Source: Nitrospira sp.
Lineage (GTDB): Bacteria; Nitrospirota; Nitrospiria; Nitrospirales; Nitrospiraceae
DNA length: 64,000 nucleotides
Assembly (NCBI GenBank): GCA_031315995.1
Contig: JALDRG010000004.1
Location: 248,001-312,000, forward strand
Direction of reading: 5' to 3'
The notes under the pieces were generated by a model. The model saw nothing but the letters and a program-made list of their open reading frames with translations. It was not told the DNA's origin and did no database searches. Positions within the stretch are counted from its first letter, which is position 1; each line of letters opens with the position of its first letter. This document shows positions 1 to 8,584 of this stretch, in pieces. A program made the position numbers and the translations under genes.

Positions 1-562
1 GGTCCGAGACTTCCTGGGCATGGGACTCCAGGCACTGCAGCAACGCCCCGCCTCCGACCGGCACTTCGCGACAAAACTGCCTTCGGTCCGCCTCGCAGGC
101 TGCGCGCATGTGCTGCATGTTCGCTTTCATCCGCACGAGCCGCTCCCGCAACATCGGCCGGCAGGGAAGGGAGAGTTGAGCAGCCTTACGTTCCAGACAA
201 GCTTGTCGCTCTCCTTCTTCCTCGGGACACAGCGACTCAATTTCTAGTTCGCATTTCACGTCCTTCCCAAGCGGCACTCTCACGAATTCAGCCGCAGGAG
301 GCCCCTCCGTCCCGGGATGAACCACCGACGCGTCCTCCTGACCCATCACTGCTTGAGCAGGCGGATCGGGCAGATGGGGTGGAGCACTGACGATTGAAGG
401 AGGGCGTGGCGACAGTGGGGGCTGAGAAGACACCGGCGCCGGCTCAGGCACCATCTCGGTCTGCGGCACGGTGTAGAGCACCAGTCCCCAGACTGCGCCC
501 AAGACGGCGCAACTGAGTACAGTCACGATCATGATGGCGCCGAGTCGCGATGGACCAGCCAA
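1..562 (-). CDS. Membrane-anchored Cys-rich-repeat protein (3' end cut by window edge)
   Basis: Reading leftward, this frame runs off the left edge without a stop. Counting from the ATG at 532, a hydrophobic N-terminus (about residues 2-22) is followed by a Pro-rich linker (about 28-80). Then come two cysteine-rich repeats with spacing C-x7-C-x9-C-x11-C (C94, C102, C112, C124) and a second beginning at C145 and C153. This is the pattern of the GLG1/Cys-rich FGFR-type repeat family, and the same repeat occurs in the protein at 27065-27424. The start is uncertain: ATG at 532 has no ribosome site, whereas a TTG at 562 has AGGAG four bases upstream. An in-frame TAG blocks any much longer start. 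It is likely an envelope protein with its Cys region outside the cytoplasm. Its function is unknown. Confidence 0.6.
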   Translation of the reverse strand, partial: MAGPSRLGAIMIVTVLSCAVLGAVWGLVLYTVPQTEMVPEPAPVSSQPPLSPRPPSIVSAPPHLPDPPAQAVMGQEDASVVHPGTEGPPAAEFVRVPLGKDVKCELEIESLCPEEEGERQACLERKAAQLSLPCRPMLRERLVRMKANMQHMRAACEADRRQFCREVPVGGGALLQCLESHAQEVSD

Positions 563-685
563 GGAACTCCTAGGCGGATGTGAGATCAATCGTTCGATCA
601 GCCGGATGCGGGAGAAGGCTTCCCACGAGCCGTTCGACGCCTATTACGCCTCTGCACCCTCGAACATCACGCGGCAACCACGAGC

Positions 686-1699
686 TCAGTTTTCAGGCGC
701 TTCGACGATATGGTTCTCGAACCTGGTGCAGCCTTCAGCCAACAGTCGGTTGGTGAGCATTTCCCCCGGCCACTCGATCGGAAGATCCGCCGTGAACACC
801 CAGACGTCGGGAGATGTCCACACAGGACCGTGGTCCTCCGGCAGTTCCGGATCGAAGAGATCGGTCCAGACCGGCATATACACCCCATTACCGCATTGCG
901 TGTGCAAGTGGGCGATCGTGCGGGCTCGCACCATGGGATCGAGATCCCGCCACACTGCGGCGGTCTCGTCGGCCAGTCGATGTAGTCGTACGGCATTCTG
1001 CGCGTCGAACAGCGCGTACGACGCGTAGACGGGCACCTCCAAGGTGTCCGGAGCCAGGGCCAATTCGGCGCATTGTGCGACGAGGCCTTCGAGCAATGCC
1101 CGTCGTTCCGGTTCCTCTAACGAATCGGGCAATCCCGGATCGGGCATGCCGATCAATTGGAAAAAGAGGAACGCGGTGTTTTCGACCGGAGGATAGAGAC
1201 GCGATGCAATCGCCTGGGTGCGCTGAGAATCCGCGATGCTCACGAGATGTTCATTGAGGGTCTGGAGCGTCAGTCCCTCAAGCGTGGCATCGGTCAGGAG
1301 ACGGGGTTCGACCCGCACGACGACGCCGGCTGGAATCTGCAAATGGCGATGCAGCAGATCCGCGGTCGCCACGGGATCGATCTTCAACCCCAGCGGCTGT
1401 CCCAAATTGGCCTGGAGCGGCAACTCGAGAGCCGCCATCAAGGCATACGCCCCCTTGTCGTCATCCGGTCCGTCCATGATGACAGCGCACGAGGCCTCCG
1501 CCACCAAATCAAACATCCACTCCGCCATCTCCTCGTCGAGGGCCGCCAGGACCGTCAAGAGGTCCTGCTCTCGCCCCTGCTCGATAAAGGCTTGCAGGGT
1601 ATCGATCGCGGCATCCGTGTCCCCATGGTCATGCCGACGGGCGTTGATCAAGTGGATCAAATCCCTCGTCAACGGATCCGGTCGCGACCAACTCAACAT
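686..1699 (-). CDS. Conserved hypothetical protein, 337 aa
   Basis: The start is the ATG at 1699, preceded by GGGAGG six bases upstream; a longer frame to 1846 has no such site. The protein is soluble-looking and acidic, with no signal peptide or membrane segment. The N-terminal third is helical and Leu/Ala-rich. The C-terminal part is rich in Trp and Asp, with short motifs such as PVWTDLFDPELPEDHGPVW. I do not recognise the family. It lies between the Cys-rich protein and the YjbQ-family gene on the same strand, with a 124-base gap before the former, so they may or may not be co-transcribed. Confidence 0.6.
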   Translation of the reverse strand: MLSWSRPDPLTRDLIHLINARRHDHGDTDAAIDTLQAFIEQGREQDLLTVLAALDEEMAEWMFDLVAEASCAVIMDGPDDDKGAYALMAALELPLQANLGQPLGLKIDPVATADLLHRHLQIPAGVVVRVEPRLLTDATLEGLTLQTLNEHLVSIADSQRTQAIASRLYPPVENTAFLFFQLIGMPDPGLPDSLEEPERRALLEGLVAQCAELALAPDTLEVPVYASYALFDAQNAVRLHRLADETAAVWRDLDPMVRARTIAHLHTQCGNGVYMPVWTDLFDPELPEDHGPVWTSPDVWVFTADLPIEWPGEMLTNRLLAEGCTRFENHIVEAPEN

Positions 1700-1861
1700 G
1701 GCCGACCTCCCGCGTCGATACGAAGTCTTGCTAAATGGTATGTATTCATCCTGTTGTCCATGTTGCCAAACTTTCCAGAACGTGGCAAGCGCGAATGCGG
1801 TTCTTCGTCCACCACTCGGGCAGGCTCTTCGAGGCAGCCTCGCCACATGGCGTCCGAGGGA

Positions 1862-2275
1862 TCATTCCCCGATCACCTTGACCAGCACACGCTTGCGCCG
1901 CCGCCCATCAAACTCTCCGTAAAATATTTGCTCCCATGGCCCGAAATCCAGCTTCCCCTCCGTAATCGCAACCACGACTTCCCGTCCCATGACCTGTCGC
2001 TTGATATGCGCATCACCGTTGTCTTCACCGGTGTCGTTGTGTCGATAGGCCGCATCACGCGGCGCGAGTCGTTCGAGAAAGCTGTCATAATCGTGGAGTA
2101 ACCCCGCCTCGTCATCGTTGATATAGACGCTCGCGGTGATATGCATGGCATTCACCAACACCATCCCTTCCCGCACTCCGCTTTTTCGTACGACGGCGTC
2201 GACCTGCGCCGTAATATTCATATACGCGCGCCTGGTCGTCGTTTCGAACCAGAGTTCCTCTCGATACGACTTCAT
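1862..2275 (-). CDS. YjbQ/UPF0047 family protein (secondary thiamine-phosphate synthase-type)
   Basis: At 137 residues this covers the whole YjbQ/UPF0047 fold. Family hallmarks are visible: [12 protein letters not shown] near residues 44-55, a D-x-x-x-GD-HIK segment ([12 protein letters not shown]), and the C-terminal [20 protein letters not shown] block ending in RRRKRVLV. Members form trimers with a metal- or phosphate-binding pocket built from the conserved His/Asp/Glu. E. coli YjbQ has weak thiamine-phosphate synthase activity, but the true physiological role of the family is unclear. The start is ambiguous: ATG at 2275 or GTG at 2287, neither with a strong ribosome site. Confidence 0.85.
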   Translation of the reverse strand: MKSYREELWFETTTRRAYMNITAQVDAVVRKSGVREGMVLVNAMHITASVYINDDEAGLLHDYDSFLERLAPRDAAYRHNDTGEDNGDAHIKRQVMGREVVVAITEGKLDFGPWEQIFYGEFDGRRRKRVLVKVIGE

Positions 2276-2485
2276 CGGCTTTCGCACTCACGGTGGTTCG
2301 CGATTCTGCAACGAGGATGTTGGAACTTGCAAGCCCTGCGCACGAAGTGAGGTCTGCCGTTTCCTCACGGTCCGACCTGCGACCGACTCACCGGTTTCTC
2401 ATCCCGCATGCCCGCCCGTTGACGTCTCCGAGGGGCGGGGCTTCTCGGAGGGCACGCGTGCAGCCTGTCGCTTTCTTGAACAAAA

Positions 2486-2514
2486 TTGACAGGCTGTGGG
2501 GCCGGTGCTACATA
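2486..2514 (+). promoter_or_regulatory. Candidate sigma-70 promoter for the SH3-like protein gene
   Basis: A perfect -35 TTGACA (2486-2491) is followed after 17 bases by a weak -10 TACATA (2509-2514). Transcription would begin near 2520, about 45 bases before the start codon at 2565. Confidence 0.4.
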
Positions 2515-2564
2515 CCTACGAATAGACAGACCAGCGCTATTGTTTCGAATGAGGAGGTCCTCTG

Positions 2565-3281
2565 ATGTTTTCATCGACGGGCATTCCTGCGATAGGCAGC
2601 GAGTGGACGAACTGGCATCTCCTGTTCGCAAGTCAACCCGAGCCGGATCTGGAATTCACCGAGGAAGACCTGGATGAACCCATGCCGCCCCCGACGCCAC
2701 CAATGAACTCACCGAAACGATCCGGGAAACGGCCGCTGCTCTGGATCCTGCTGCTCCTGCTGGTGGGAGCGATCGGCTATGTGGCCATGGACCCCGACGG
2801 GGTGATGCAACTTGTCGAGCCCTATCTGGAAGGTGGTACTGACACTCCACAACCCGCAGCCCAGAAGCCACCGGTCATCACTCAGATTCCGACGCAAGCG
2901 CCGACCGTGGCCCCGCCCATTCCCCCAGCGATGCCCGACAGTGGCTCCCCGGCTCCGACTGATGTGTCCACCCCCTCATCCGCTTCGCCCGCAGCCACCA
3001 CACCGGAAACCGCGCCTGCACCTCCGATCGTGAGCGTCGCGGACCCGCGCTTTGCCGAAGGTCAACGGGTGACGGTCATCGCTGATCCCAACCGGCCCAA
3101 GTCCCCGATGCCGCTCTTCGTCGATTCGGTGGGCACCAAAACCAGCACCACGGTCCTGGCCGGCACCACGCTCACGATTCGGGACGGGGATTACCAGAAA
3201 AACGGGTGGGTTTATGCCGTGCGAACTCAGGACGGTCGAAAAGGATGGATCCCCGAACGTAATCTGAAACTGAAACGTTAA
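2565..3281 (+). CDS. Single-pass membrane protein with C-terminal SH3-like domain
   Basis: A strong AGGAGG lies upstream of the ATG. The 238-residue protein has an acidic N-terminal cytoplasmic segment (1-50), a single membrane helix (about 58-74) and a long Pro/Ala/Thr-rich linker (about 90-155). The C-terminal domain (about 160-238) has an SH3b-like pattern with short beta strands, ending GWVYAVRTQDGRKGWIP. Bacterial SH3b domains often bind peptidoglycan or proteins in the periplasm, and the topology (N-in, linker and domain out) fits that. The specific role is unknown. A terminator follows directly, so the gene is probably monocistronic. Confidence 0.75.
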   Translation: MFSSTGIPAIGSEWTNWHLLFASQPEPDLEFTEEDLDEPMPPPTPPMNSPKRSGKRPLLWILLLLLVGAIGYVAMDPDGVMQLVEPYLEGGTDTPQPAAQKPPVITQIPTQAPTVAPPIPPAMPDSGSPAPTDVSTPSSASPAATTPETAPAPPIVSVADPRFAEGQRVTVIADPNRPKSPMPLFVDSVGTKTSTTVLAGTTLTIRDGDYQKNGWVYAVRTQDGRKGWIPERNLKLKR

Positions 3282-3307
3282 GCTCTACGCTATCGTCCCT
3301 GCCGCAC

Positions 3308-3350
3308 ACGACGGCCCGTTCCTCGAAAGAACGAGCCGTCGTCTTTTTTT
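3308..3350 (+). terminator. Rho-independent terminator after the SH3-like gene
   Basis: A 14-bp stem with one mismatch (3308-3321 with 3329-3342) and a 7-base loop is followed by C and seven T residues (3344-3350). It is placed 27 bases after the stop codon. Confidence 0.9.
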
Positions 3351-3363
3351 GTCGGGACTCCCT

Positions 3364-3372
3364 TGTTATAAT
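3364..3372 (+). promoter_or_regulatory. Extended -10 promoter for the HAD/hopanoid run
   Basis: TGTTATAAT (TG-n-TATAAT) is a perfect extended -10 element placed just after the terminator. No good -35 is seen, which is normal for extended -10 promoters. The start would be near 3379, about 60 bases before the HAD gene. Confidence 0.55.
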
Positions 3373-3439
3373 GCCGCGCCTACACGACTGACAGCCCGAC
3401 CTCCACCGAACTTTGCACAGGGATGTTCGAACGACGACG

Positions 3440-4147
3440 ATGAGCGAACTACGCGCCATTATTTTTGATTTCGACGGCGTCATTGCCGACACCGAGCCCC
3501 TGCATTTTGCGGCCCTTCGACAGGTCCTGGCCGGCATCGACATCTCCCTCACCGAAGCGGAATACTATACCGACTACCTCGGCTTCGACGATCGCGGCTG
3601 CTTCATGGCGGCCTTGCAGTCCCATCAACGCCGGACGTCTCCCGCACTCCTCAGTGAACTGATGGAGCACAAGGCTCACGCCTACCTGGCCGCCGTCCGA
3701 CAACATCTGGCGATCTTCCCCGGTGTGCGCGAATTGGTGCAGGACGCCGCTGCTCGATTTCCGCTCGCCATTGCATCCGGGGCCTTGCGCAACGAAATCG
3801 AATTGATTCTAGAGGAAGCAGGCCTCCGCAAGGCGTTTCTGCACATTACCAGCGCCGAAGACGTCACCCGTGGCAAGCCGGCTCCGGACCCTTTTCTGCA
3901 TGCGATGGCCGGCTTGAATGCGCAACCGAATCAGCCGACACTCTCCCCGAACGACTGCCTGGTCATTGAAGATTCCTTACCTGGGATCCGAGCCGCGCGC
4001 GCAGCCGGCATGAAAGTGCTCGCGGTGGCCAATACGCACACGGCGCAGGACCTCGGGGAAGCCGATGCCATCACCCATTCACTGGCGAACACCAGGCTTT
4101 CTGACCTGCAGGCACGCCTGTGGGGAACGGCTCAAGGCCGCACATGA
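3440..4147 (+). CDS. HAD-superfamily hydrolase, beta-phosphoglucomutase-like
   Basis: This 235-residue protein has the full HAD set. Motif I is DFDGVIADTE near residue 10, with nucleophile and acid Asp. A helical cap carries the substrate site, motif II Ser is at ASGALRNE, Lys at GKPAPDP, and motif IV at VIEDSLPGIRAARAAGMK. Domain order and motif wording match the PGMB/phosphatase subgroup (beta-phosphoglucomutase, phosphoglycolate-type phosphatases). The substrate cannot be told from sequence. ATG 3440 is preferred over an upstream in-frame TTG at 3413. Its stop overlaps the next start by ATGA (4144-4147), so translation is coupled to the cobalamin-binding-like gene. Confidence 0.85.
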   Translation: MSELRAIIFDFDGVIADTEPLHFAALRQVLAGIDISLTEAEYYTDYLGFDDRGCFMAALQSHQRRTSPALLSELMEHKAHAYLAAVRQHLAIFPGVRELVQDAAARFPLAIASGALRNEIELILEEAGLRKAFLHITSAEDVTRGKPAPDPFLHAMAGLNAQPNQPTLSPNDCLVIEDSLPGIRAARAAGMKVLAVANTHTAQDLGEADAITHSLANTRLSDLQARLWGTAQGRT

Positions 4148-5076
4148 AAATTTGCTCGCTGGTCCCTGGTGCGACGGAGGTCGTCGCGGCATTGGGCCTC
4201 CAAGACAATCTGATCGGTATCAGCCATGAATGCGATTTTCCGCCGAGCCTCGCGCAGATCCCGGTGATGGTGCGCCCGCGCATCGAGAGCCATCGACTGT
4301 CCAGCGCCGAGATCGACAAGCAGGTCGGCGCGTTGCTGTCAGCGGGAACCGGCCTCTATGAGTTGGACGAGCCTCGGCTCCTGGCGGCAAAGCCTGAGCT
4401 GCTGATCGTCCAGGCCCTGTGCGATGTTTGCGCCGTAACCCCCTCACAGTTGGAGCAGGCTCTTCACACCCTCTCGCCGCGACCCCGCATGGTCACCCTC
4501 AGTCCTCGCCGTCTCGGCGATATTCTGCGGGATATTGAAACGCTTGGGGTGACCTTGGAGCGGGCAGAAGCCGGCACACAGCTATCCGCGACGCTGCGCA
4601 GGAGGCTCGACGTTGTACGGACCCTTGTGCATACGCAATCGACGCATCCCAGAGTCGCCTGTCTCGAATGGCTTTCTCCCTTATATACTGCAGGCCATTG
4701 GGTTCCTGACATGATCGCCGCGGCGGGAGGCATCGATGTCTTGGCACAAGCCGGCACGGCGTCTCGGACAGTCGACTGGGATCAGCTCGCCGCATCCGCA
4801 CCGGATGTGATCGTCCTCATGCCTTGCGGCTTTACCATCCCGCGTACGAGAGCGGAACTCGCCACGGTGACGAAACATCCTTCATGGAAGAGTCTTCCCG
4901 CCGTCCAGAAAGGAGCGGTGTATCTGGTCGATGCGCTCTCATACTTCAGCCGCCCGGGTCCACGGCTGATCGACGGCGTGGAGCAATTAGCCGCGATCCT
5001 GCACCCAGCCTGCTATGGCGGCCACCTTCCCGCGTCCGTCGAGCGGCTTGAGTTGCAGCCGACGCGACCAGATTGA
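4144..5076 (+). CDS. Cobalamin-binding (BtuF-like) protein without signal peptide
   Basis: At 310 residues this shows the class III periplasmic-binding fold of BtuF/FhuD-type proteins. It opens directly on the first strand (ICSLVPGATEVVAALGL), with CxxC-like DVCAV near residue 99, then a long connecting helix and a second lobe (DVIVLMPCGF, YFSRPGPRLIDGVEQLA). Family members bind cobalamin or ferric chelates for ABC import. Here there is no signal peptide and no permease or ATPase gene nearby, as in the cytoplasmic cobalamin-binding protein group. It overlaps the HAD gene by four bases and lies seven bases from hpnD. The ligand is inferred from family resemblance only. Confidence 0.75.
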   Translation: MKICSLVPGATEVVAALGLQDNLIGISHECDFPPSLAQIPVMVRPRIESHRLSSAEIDKQVGALLSAGTGLYELDEPRLLAAKPELLIVQALCDVCAVTPSQLEQALHTLSPRPRMVTLSPRRLGDILRDIETLGVTLERAEAGTQLSATLRRRLDVVRTLVHTQSTHPRVACLEWLSPLYTAGHWVPDMIAAAGGIDVLAQAGTASRTVDWDQLAASAPDVIVLMPCGFTIPRTRAELATVTKHPSWKSLPAVQKGAVYLVDALSYFSRPGPRLIDGVEQLAAILHPACYGGHLPASVERLELQPTRPD

Positions 5077-5083
5077 TGACACG

Positions 5084-5959
5084 ATGATGACACCAGCGGA
5101 AGCTCAAACCTACTGCACGACCCTCACCAAACAAAGTGGGAGCAATTTTTACTACTCCTTCCTGTTTCTGCCGAAAGCCCGTCGCGACGCGATGTACACG
5201 GTTTACGCCTTCTGTAAGGAAGTGGACAACGCCGTGGACGAGCCGCCTCCCGGGAGTCATCCGCAAGAGGAGCTGGCGCGCTGGCGGCGGGAACTGACCG
5301 CTGCCTATGACGGCACCCCGACGCTCCCAGTCACCATCAGCCTCGCGCGGCATGTACGAGAGTTGTCCATCCCGCAAGCCTACTTCGACGAACTCATCAA
5401 GGGCGTCGAGATGGACCTTACGACCACGCGTTACGCCACCTTCGACCAATTGTCGTCGTATTGTTATCGGGTCGCGTCGGTGGTCGGATTGATCTGCCTG
5501 CACGTGTTCGGCACTACCTCTCCGCGCGCCCAGGACTACGCGGTCAATCTCGGCATGGCCTTTCAACTGACCAATATTCTTCGCGATCTCGGCAACGACG
5601 CCGAATGCGGTCGTGTCTATGTGCCGCAAGAAGACCTCGCGCGCTTCAGCTACCGGGAAGAGGATCTCCTGCACCGTCGATATAAGCCGGAATTCACCGA
5701 ACTCATGCGGTTTGAAGTCGGTCGTGCGCAGGAGTTTTATGCCAAGGCTGCGCGGGCGCTCGATTCGCTGTCGCGCGCCGAACGCCGGGCCTTGACGGTG
5801 GCGGAGATCATGCGCAGCGTGTACAGCCGGATCCTGCAACGCATCGAGCAGTCGGGGTATCGCGTATTGGGAGATCGAGTCACGCTGTCTCCCGGCCACC
5901 GGTTGGCCGTGGCGGCGGGCGTGTGGCTGCGCTCCCGACTTCCCTCTTCGACTCCATGA
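5084..5959 (+). CDS. hpnD: Presqualene diphosphate synthase HpnD
   Basis: HpnD condenses two farnesyl diphosphates into presqualene diphosphate, the first step from isoprenoid diphosphates to squalene and hopanoids. The 291-residue protein has the trans-isoprenyl synthase signature: an N-terminal GSNFYYSFLFLP, a first Asp-rich motif (DNAVDE, residues about 47-52) and a second (NILRDLGNDAE) for Mg-diphosphate binding. It is closer to HpnD than HpnC in the YSFLFLPKARR opening, which is judged by eye. Start ATG 5084 (a second ATG follows directly). The stop overlaps the hpnE start by ATGA. No hpnC is in this window. Confidence 0.9.
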   Translation: MMTPAEAQTYCTTLTKQSGSNFYYSFLFLPKARRDAMYTVYAFCKEVDNAVDEPPPGSHPQEELARWRRELTAAYDGTPTLPVTISLARHVRELSIPQAYFDELIKGVEMDLTTTRYATFDQLSSYCYRVASVVGLICLHVFGTTSPRAQDYAVNLGMAFQLTNILRDLGNDAECGRVYVPQEDLARFSYREEDLLHRRYKPEFTELMRFEVGRAQEFYAKAARALDSLSRAERRALTVAEIMRSVYSRILQRIEQSGYRVLGDRVTLSPGHRLAVAAGVWLRSRLPSSTP

Positions 5960-7266
5960 ATCGAACGGTGCTCATTCTCGGCGGCGGGATCGCCGGTCTG
6001 ACGGCAGCGTTACAACTTGCCGCCGATGGCCATTCCGTCACGGTGATCGAGCAGGCCGACCACCTGGGAGGTCGCCTCGATCACGCACCCCCGCCGCTGC
6101 TCCTCGAAGCCCACACGGCCACCTGGTCGCTGCTCAAAACCCTCGGCAAAGACGCCGCCGCCAGGCGGCTCCGGCACACTCCACTGGAATTCCTGCAATC
6201 GACCGGGGCCCGTATCCAATTCCTGCACCTTCCCTTGCCTTCTCCGCTCAACACCCTCCTCGGAACCACCCTCTTTCAGGGTCTGTCGATGCGGGACCGT
6301 TGGCATCTTCTCTCCTTTCTCGAACGAACCTGGGAGCAAGACCCTCCCCTCCCGAACGACCTTGATACACGCGTGGCCGACGAATGGCTCGCGAGCATCG
6401 GCCAGTCCGAACAGGCCCGACATGGTGTATGGAACAGCCTGGCCCGATTGCTGTTGGGGGCGGCGCTGACGCAGGTCTCCGCGGGCCTCTTCATGCGCAC
6501 GCTGCGACGCTGTTTTTTGACCGGCGCCCGTGCCACGAAGTTGATCGTCCCGCCCCACGGGCTCGATTCATTTCTGCTCGCGCCGCTCAAAGCACAACTC
6601 GACCGGCTGGGGGTCCGAGTTCGACTAAACACGACGGCCGCTCAACTGCAGTTCTCCCAGGATCGTGTCACCCACGTCGAACTGGCGGATCGTACCAGGC
6701 TCACCGCCGATTGGTATATTGCTGCGCTTCCGTACCACCGGCTCACCCCGCTGCTGCCGGAACGGGTCGTCACCCACTATGCCTATTTCCAACAACTCAG
6801 CCGGTTGAGCGAATCTCCTATGGTCATGATGCGCCTGCACCTTGCACAGCCGGTCGAACAGACCCAACTCGTCCTGCTGGAGCGCAATACGTTCCATTGG
6901 ATGATCCGGCATTCGGATGAGGAACTCCACGAGCAGGCGGCTGTGTTGTGGGCCCTGTCGGTAGGTGAGCCGAGCCTGTTGCCCCAGTCGAAGGAAGACC
7001 TGATTCGTCTGACCCTCGAAGACATGGCGGCAGCATTCCCTGCCGCCTCGGTTCCTCGGCTCATCGATGCGGAGGTCGTTCGCCTCCCGTCCGCCATACT
7101 CACCACCAAACCGGGCATACAACAATACCGACCGCTTTCACACAGTCCGTTTGCCAATTTTCTCGTCTCCGGCGCCTGGACGGACACCGGCTGGCCGGCC
7201 AATCTGGAGTCTGCGATTCTCAGCGGTCAACGTTGCGCGGCCCTCGTTCCAGCCGACGCGTCATGA
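5956..7266 (+). CDS. hpnE: Hydroxysqualene dehydroxylase HpnE
   Basis: This FAD-dependent amine oxidase/desaturase-type protein converts hydroxysqualene to squalene in the HpnCDE route. The 436-residue sequence begins with the dinucleotide-binding motif GGGIAGLTAALQLAADGH followed by the Glu that ends beta-2 (VIEQ) and the GGR motif. It ends with the family's FAD-contact block (NFLVSGAWTDTGWPANLESAILSGQ), split by a long substrate domain. It is translationally coupled to hpnD. The pair implies hopanoid (or squalene) synthesis; the cyclase is not in this window. Confidence 0.9.
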   Translation: MNRTVLILGGGIAGLTAALQLAADGHSVTVIEQADHLGGRLDHAPPPLLLEAHTATWSLLKTLGKDAAARRLRHTPLEFLQSTGARIQFLHLPLPSPLNTLLGTTLFQGLSMRDRWHLLSFLERTWEQDPPLPNDLDTRVADEWLASIGQSEQARHGVWNSLARLLLGAALTQVSAGLFMRTLRRCFLTGARATKLIVPPHGLDSFLLAPLKAQLDRLGVRVRLNTTAAQLQFSQDRVTHVELADRTRLTADWYIAALPYHRLTPLLPERVVTHYAYFQQLSRLSESPMVMMRLHLAQPVEQTQLVLLERNTFHWMIRHSDEELHEQAAVLWALSVGEPSLLPQSKEDLIRLTLEDMAAAFPAASVPRLIDAEVVRLPSAILTTKPGIQQYRPLSHSPFANFLVSGAWTDTGWPANLESAILSGQRCAALVPADAS

Positions 7267-7300
7267 CTGTTCGGATGCCCACACCGCTCACGACACAACG

Positions 7301-7329
7301 TTGACTTCCCACAGTGCCACGACTAATAT
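7301..7329 (+). promoter_or_regulatory. Sigma-70 promoter for the uracil-DNA glycosylase gene
   Basis: TTGACT (7301-7306), a 17-base spacer and TAATAT (7324-7329) form a good match. The expected start near 7336 lies 20 bases before the ATG at 7357, and this argues against an earlier TTG start at 7330. Confidence 0.55.
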
Positions 7330-7356
7330 TTGTTGCTCCACTCAAACGGAACGCAC

Positions 7357-8028
7357 ATGTCTTCCCCCCTGACCACCCTGCAGGCACTGGCCGCGTCGCT
7401 TCACGATTGCCAACGCTGCCCGCTCGCCAAGCTCGGTCGACGCCAGGTCGTCTTCGGCGTCGGGAATCCGCACGCATCGGTCATGTTTGTGGGAGAAGCA
7501 CCGGGATTTCACGAGGATCAGAAGGGCGAACCGTTCGTCGGCGCCGCCGGGCAATTGCTGAACGACTTGCTGCAATCAGCGGGACTGTCGCGTGCGGATA
7601 TTTACATTGCCAACGTGATCAAATGCCGTCCGCCCAATAATCGCGACCCCGAACCTCAGGAGGTCGATACCTGCAAACCGTTTCTCTTGCAGCAGATCGC
7701 GATGATAAGGCCGAAGCTGGTCTGTTCCCTGGGCAACTGGGCGACACAGACCCTCTTGGAACGCAAAGTCGGGATTACAAGGGTGCGCGGGCAGGCGTTT
7801 TACTTGAAGGAGTTCGTCCTGTTTCCCCTCCTCCATCCCGCCGCCGCATTGCATCAAGGGAGCATGCTGCAGCCCTTACGGGAAGACTTCCAGAAGCTGA
7901 AGGAGTTTCTCGACCGACACAGTCAAGCTCCTGCTACGGAAGAGCGCGCGACTTCCACGACGACCGGAACGCTACCGAGCACACCCCCAGCTTCGACTGC
8001 GCAACAAATGGATCTGTTCGGATCGTAA
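7357..8028 (+). CDS. Family 4 uracil-DNA glycosylase (Fe-S)
   Basis: Removes uracil from DNA, starting base-excision repair. The 223-residue protein has the family-4 features: N-terminal C18-x2-C21 with C90 and C106, the four ligands of a [4Fe-4S] cluster; the active-site loop [18 protein letters not shown]; and HPAAAL (H160). The last ~35 residues are a low-complexity Thr/Ser/Pro/Ala tail that ends in QMDLFGS. QMDLF fits the bacterial beta-sliding-clamp binding consensus (QL[SD]LF), suggesting tethering to the replisome; that is inference. The gene has its own promoter and is not obviously co-transcribed with hpnE. Confidence 0.9.
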   Translation: MSSPLTTLQALAASLHDCQRCPLAKLGRRQVVFGVGNPHASVMFVGEAPGFHEDQKGEPFVGAAGQLLNDLLQSAGLSRADIYIANVIKCRPPNNRDPEPQEVDTCKPFLLQQIAMIRPKLVCSLGNWATQTLLERKVGITRVRGQAFYLKEFVLFPLLHPAAALHQGSMLQPLREDFQKLKEFLDRHSQAPATEERATSTTTGTLPSTPPASTAQQMDLFGS

Positions 8029-8030
8029 CA

Positions 8031-8069
8031 GCCTGACTCCGAGCGCGGAGTGTGCGGGAGGGATCAGGC
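8031..8069. terminator. Possible structured region between convergent genes
   Basis: Outer arms GCCTGA/TCAGGC (8031-8036 and 8064-8069) enclose an ACTCCG/CGGAGT hairpin. It starts two bases after the glycosylase stop and faces the convergent gene ending at 8094. There is no T-run, so terminator function is uncertain. Confidence 0.3.
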
Positions 8070-8093
8070 GTCGCGACTAGGTGTTCCTCCCGT

Positions 8094-8549
8094 TCAGGTG
8101 CGGGCAGGATCTTTCACCTCATCGGCGGACGGAGCCTCTTCAGCGGTGGTCTCTTCCGACAACTCCTCTTCTTCAGGAGCGCCGAACCAGGAGACCAGCA
8201 TCTCATCCCACCAAGCCTCGTCGATTTCCGGTCCGGGATCAACACCGAGAAACGCCACCGCGTCGGCTGACATCCCTTCTCCGACCAAATGCGGCTGAAA
8301 CTTCGCGCGATCGATCACTTCCTTCGTGGCATATCCGCCCAAAATCCAAGAATCCGGATCCGCCCGTCTGGACTTGTACGCCTTCAGATTCAGCTTCAGG
8401 TACATGAAGATCTGCTGCTGATGCTCGTCACCCACCCCGCTCTGGGGCAGGCTGAGCGTCTTCTCGATCTTTTTTCTCCAGTGCCGATCATCATATCGCG
8501 ACGTGATCAGCTGAAGCATGGTCTTTCCCAGGTCGGCATCAAGAGGCAT
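8094..8549 (-). CDS. Conserved hypothetical acidic-tailed protein, 151 aa
   Basis: Start ATG 8549 has AAGGA seven bases upstream. The N-terminal 75 residues are basic and helical. A middle block has YATKEVIDRAKFQPHLVGEG and a Trp-rich EAWWDEMLVSWFG. The last 25 residues are Glu/Ala-rich and probably disordered. No signal peptide or membrane segment is seen, and I do not recognise the family. It lies 35 bases upstream of the PEBP-like gene on the same strand, so the two may be co-transcribed. Confidence 0.6.
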   Translation of the reverse strand: MPLDADLGKTMLQLITSRYDDRHWRKKIEKTLSLPQSGVGDEHQQQIFMYLKLNLKAYKSRRADPDSWILGGYATKEVIDRAKFQPHLVGEGMSADAVAFLGVDPGPEIDEAWWDEMLVSWFGAPEEEELSEETTAEEAPSADEVKDPART

Positions 8550-8584
8550 GGTTGTTTCCTTACTCTGTTCTGAAAATTTCCCGT

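Noticed and set aside
1157..2101. Long plus-strand frame of 314 codons
   Set aside because: It runs antisense across the 337-aa hypothetical gene and the YjbQ-family gene, has no ribosome site and an Arg/Gln-rich shadow composition.
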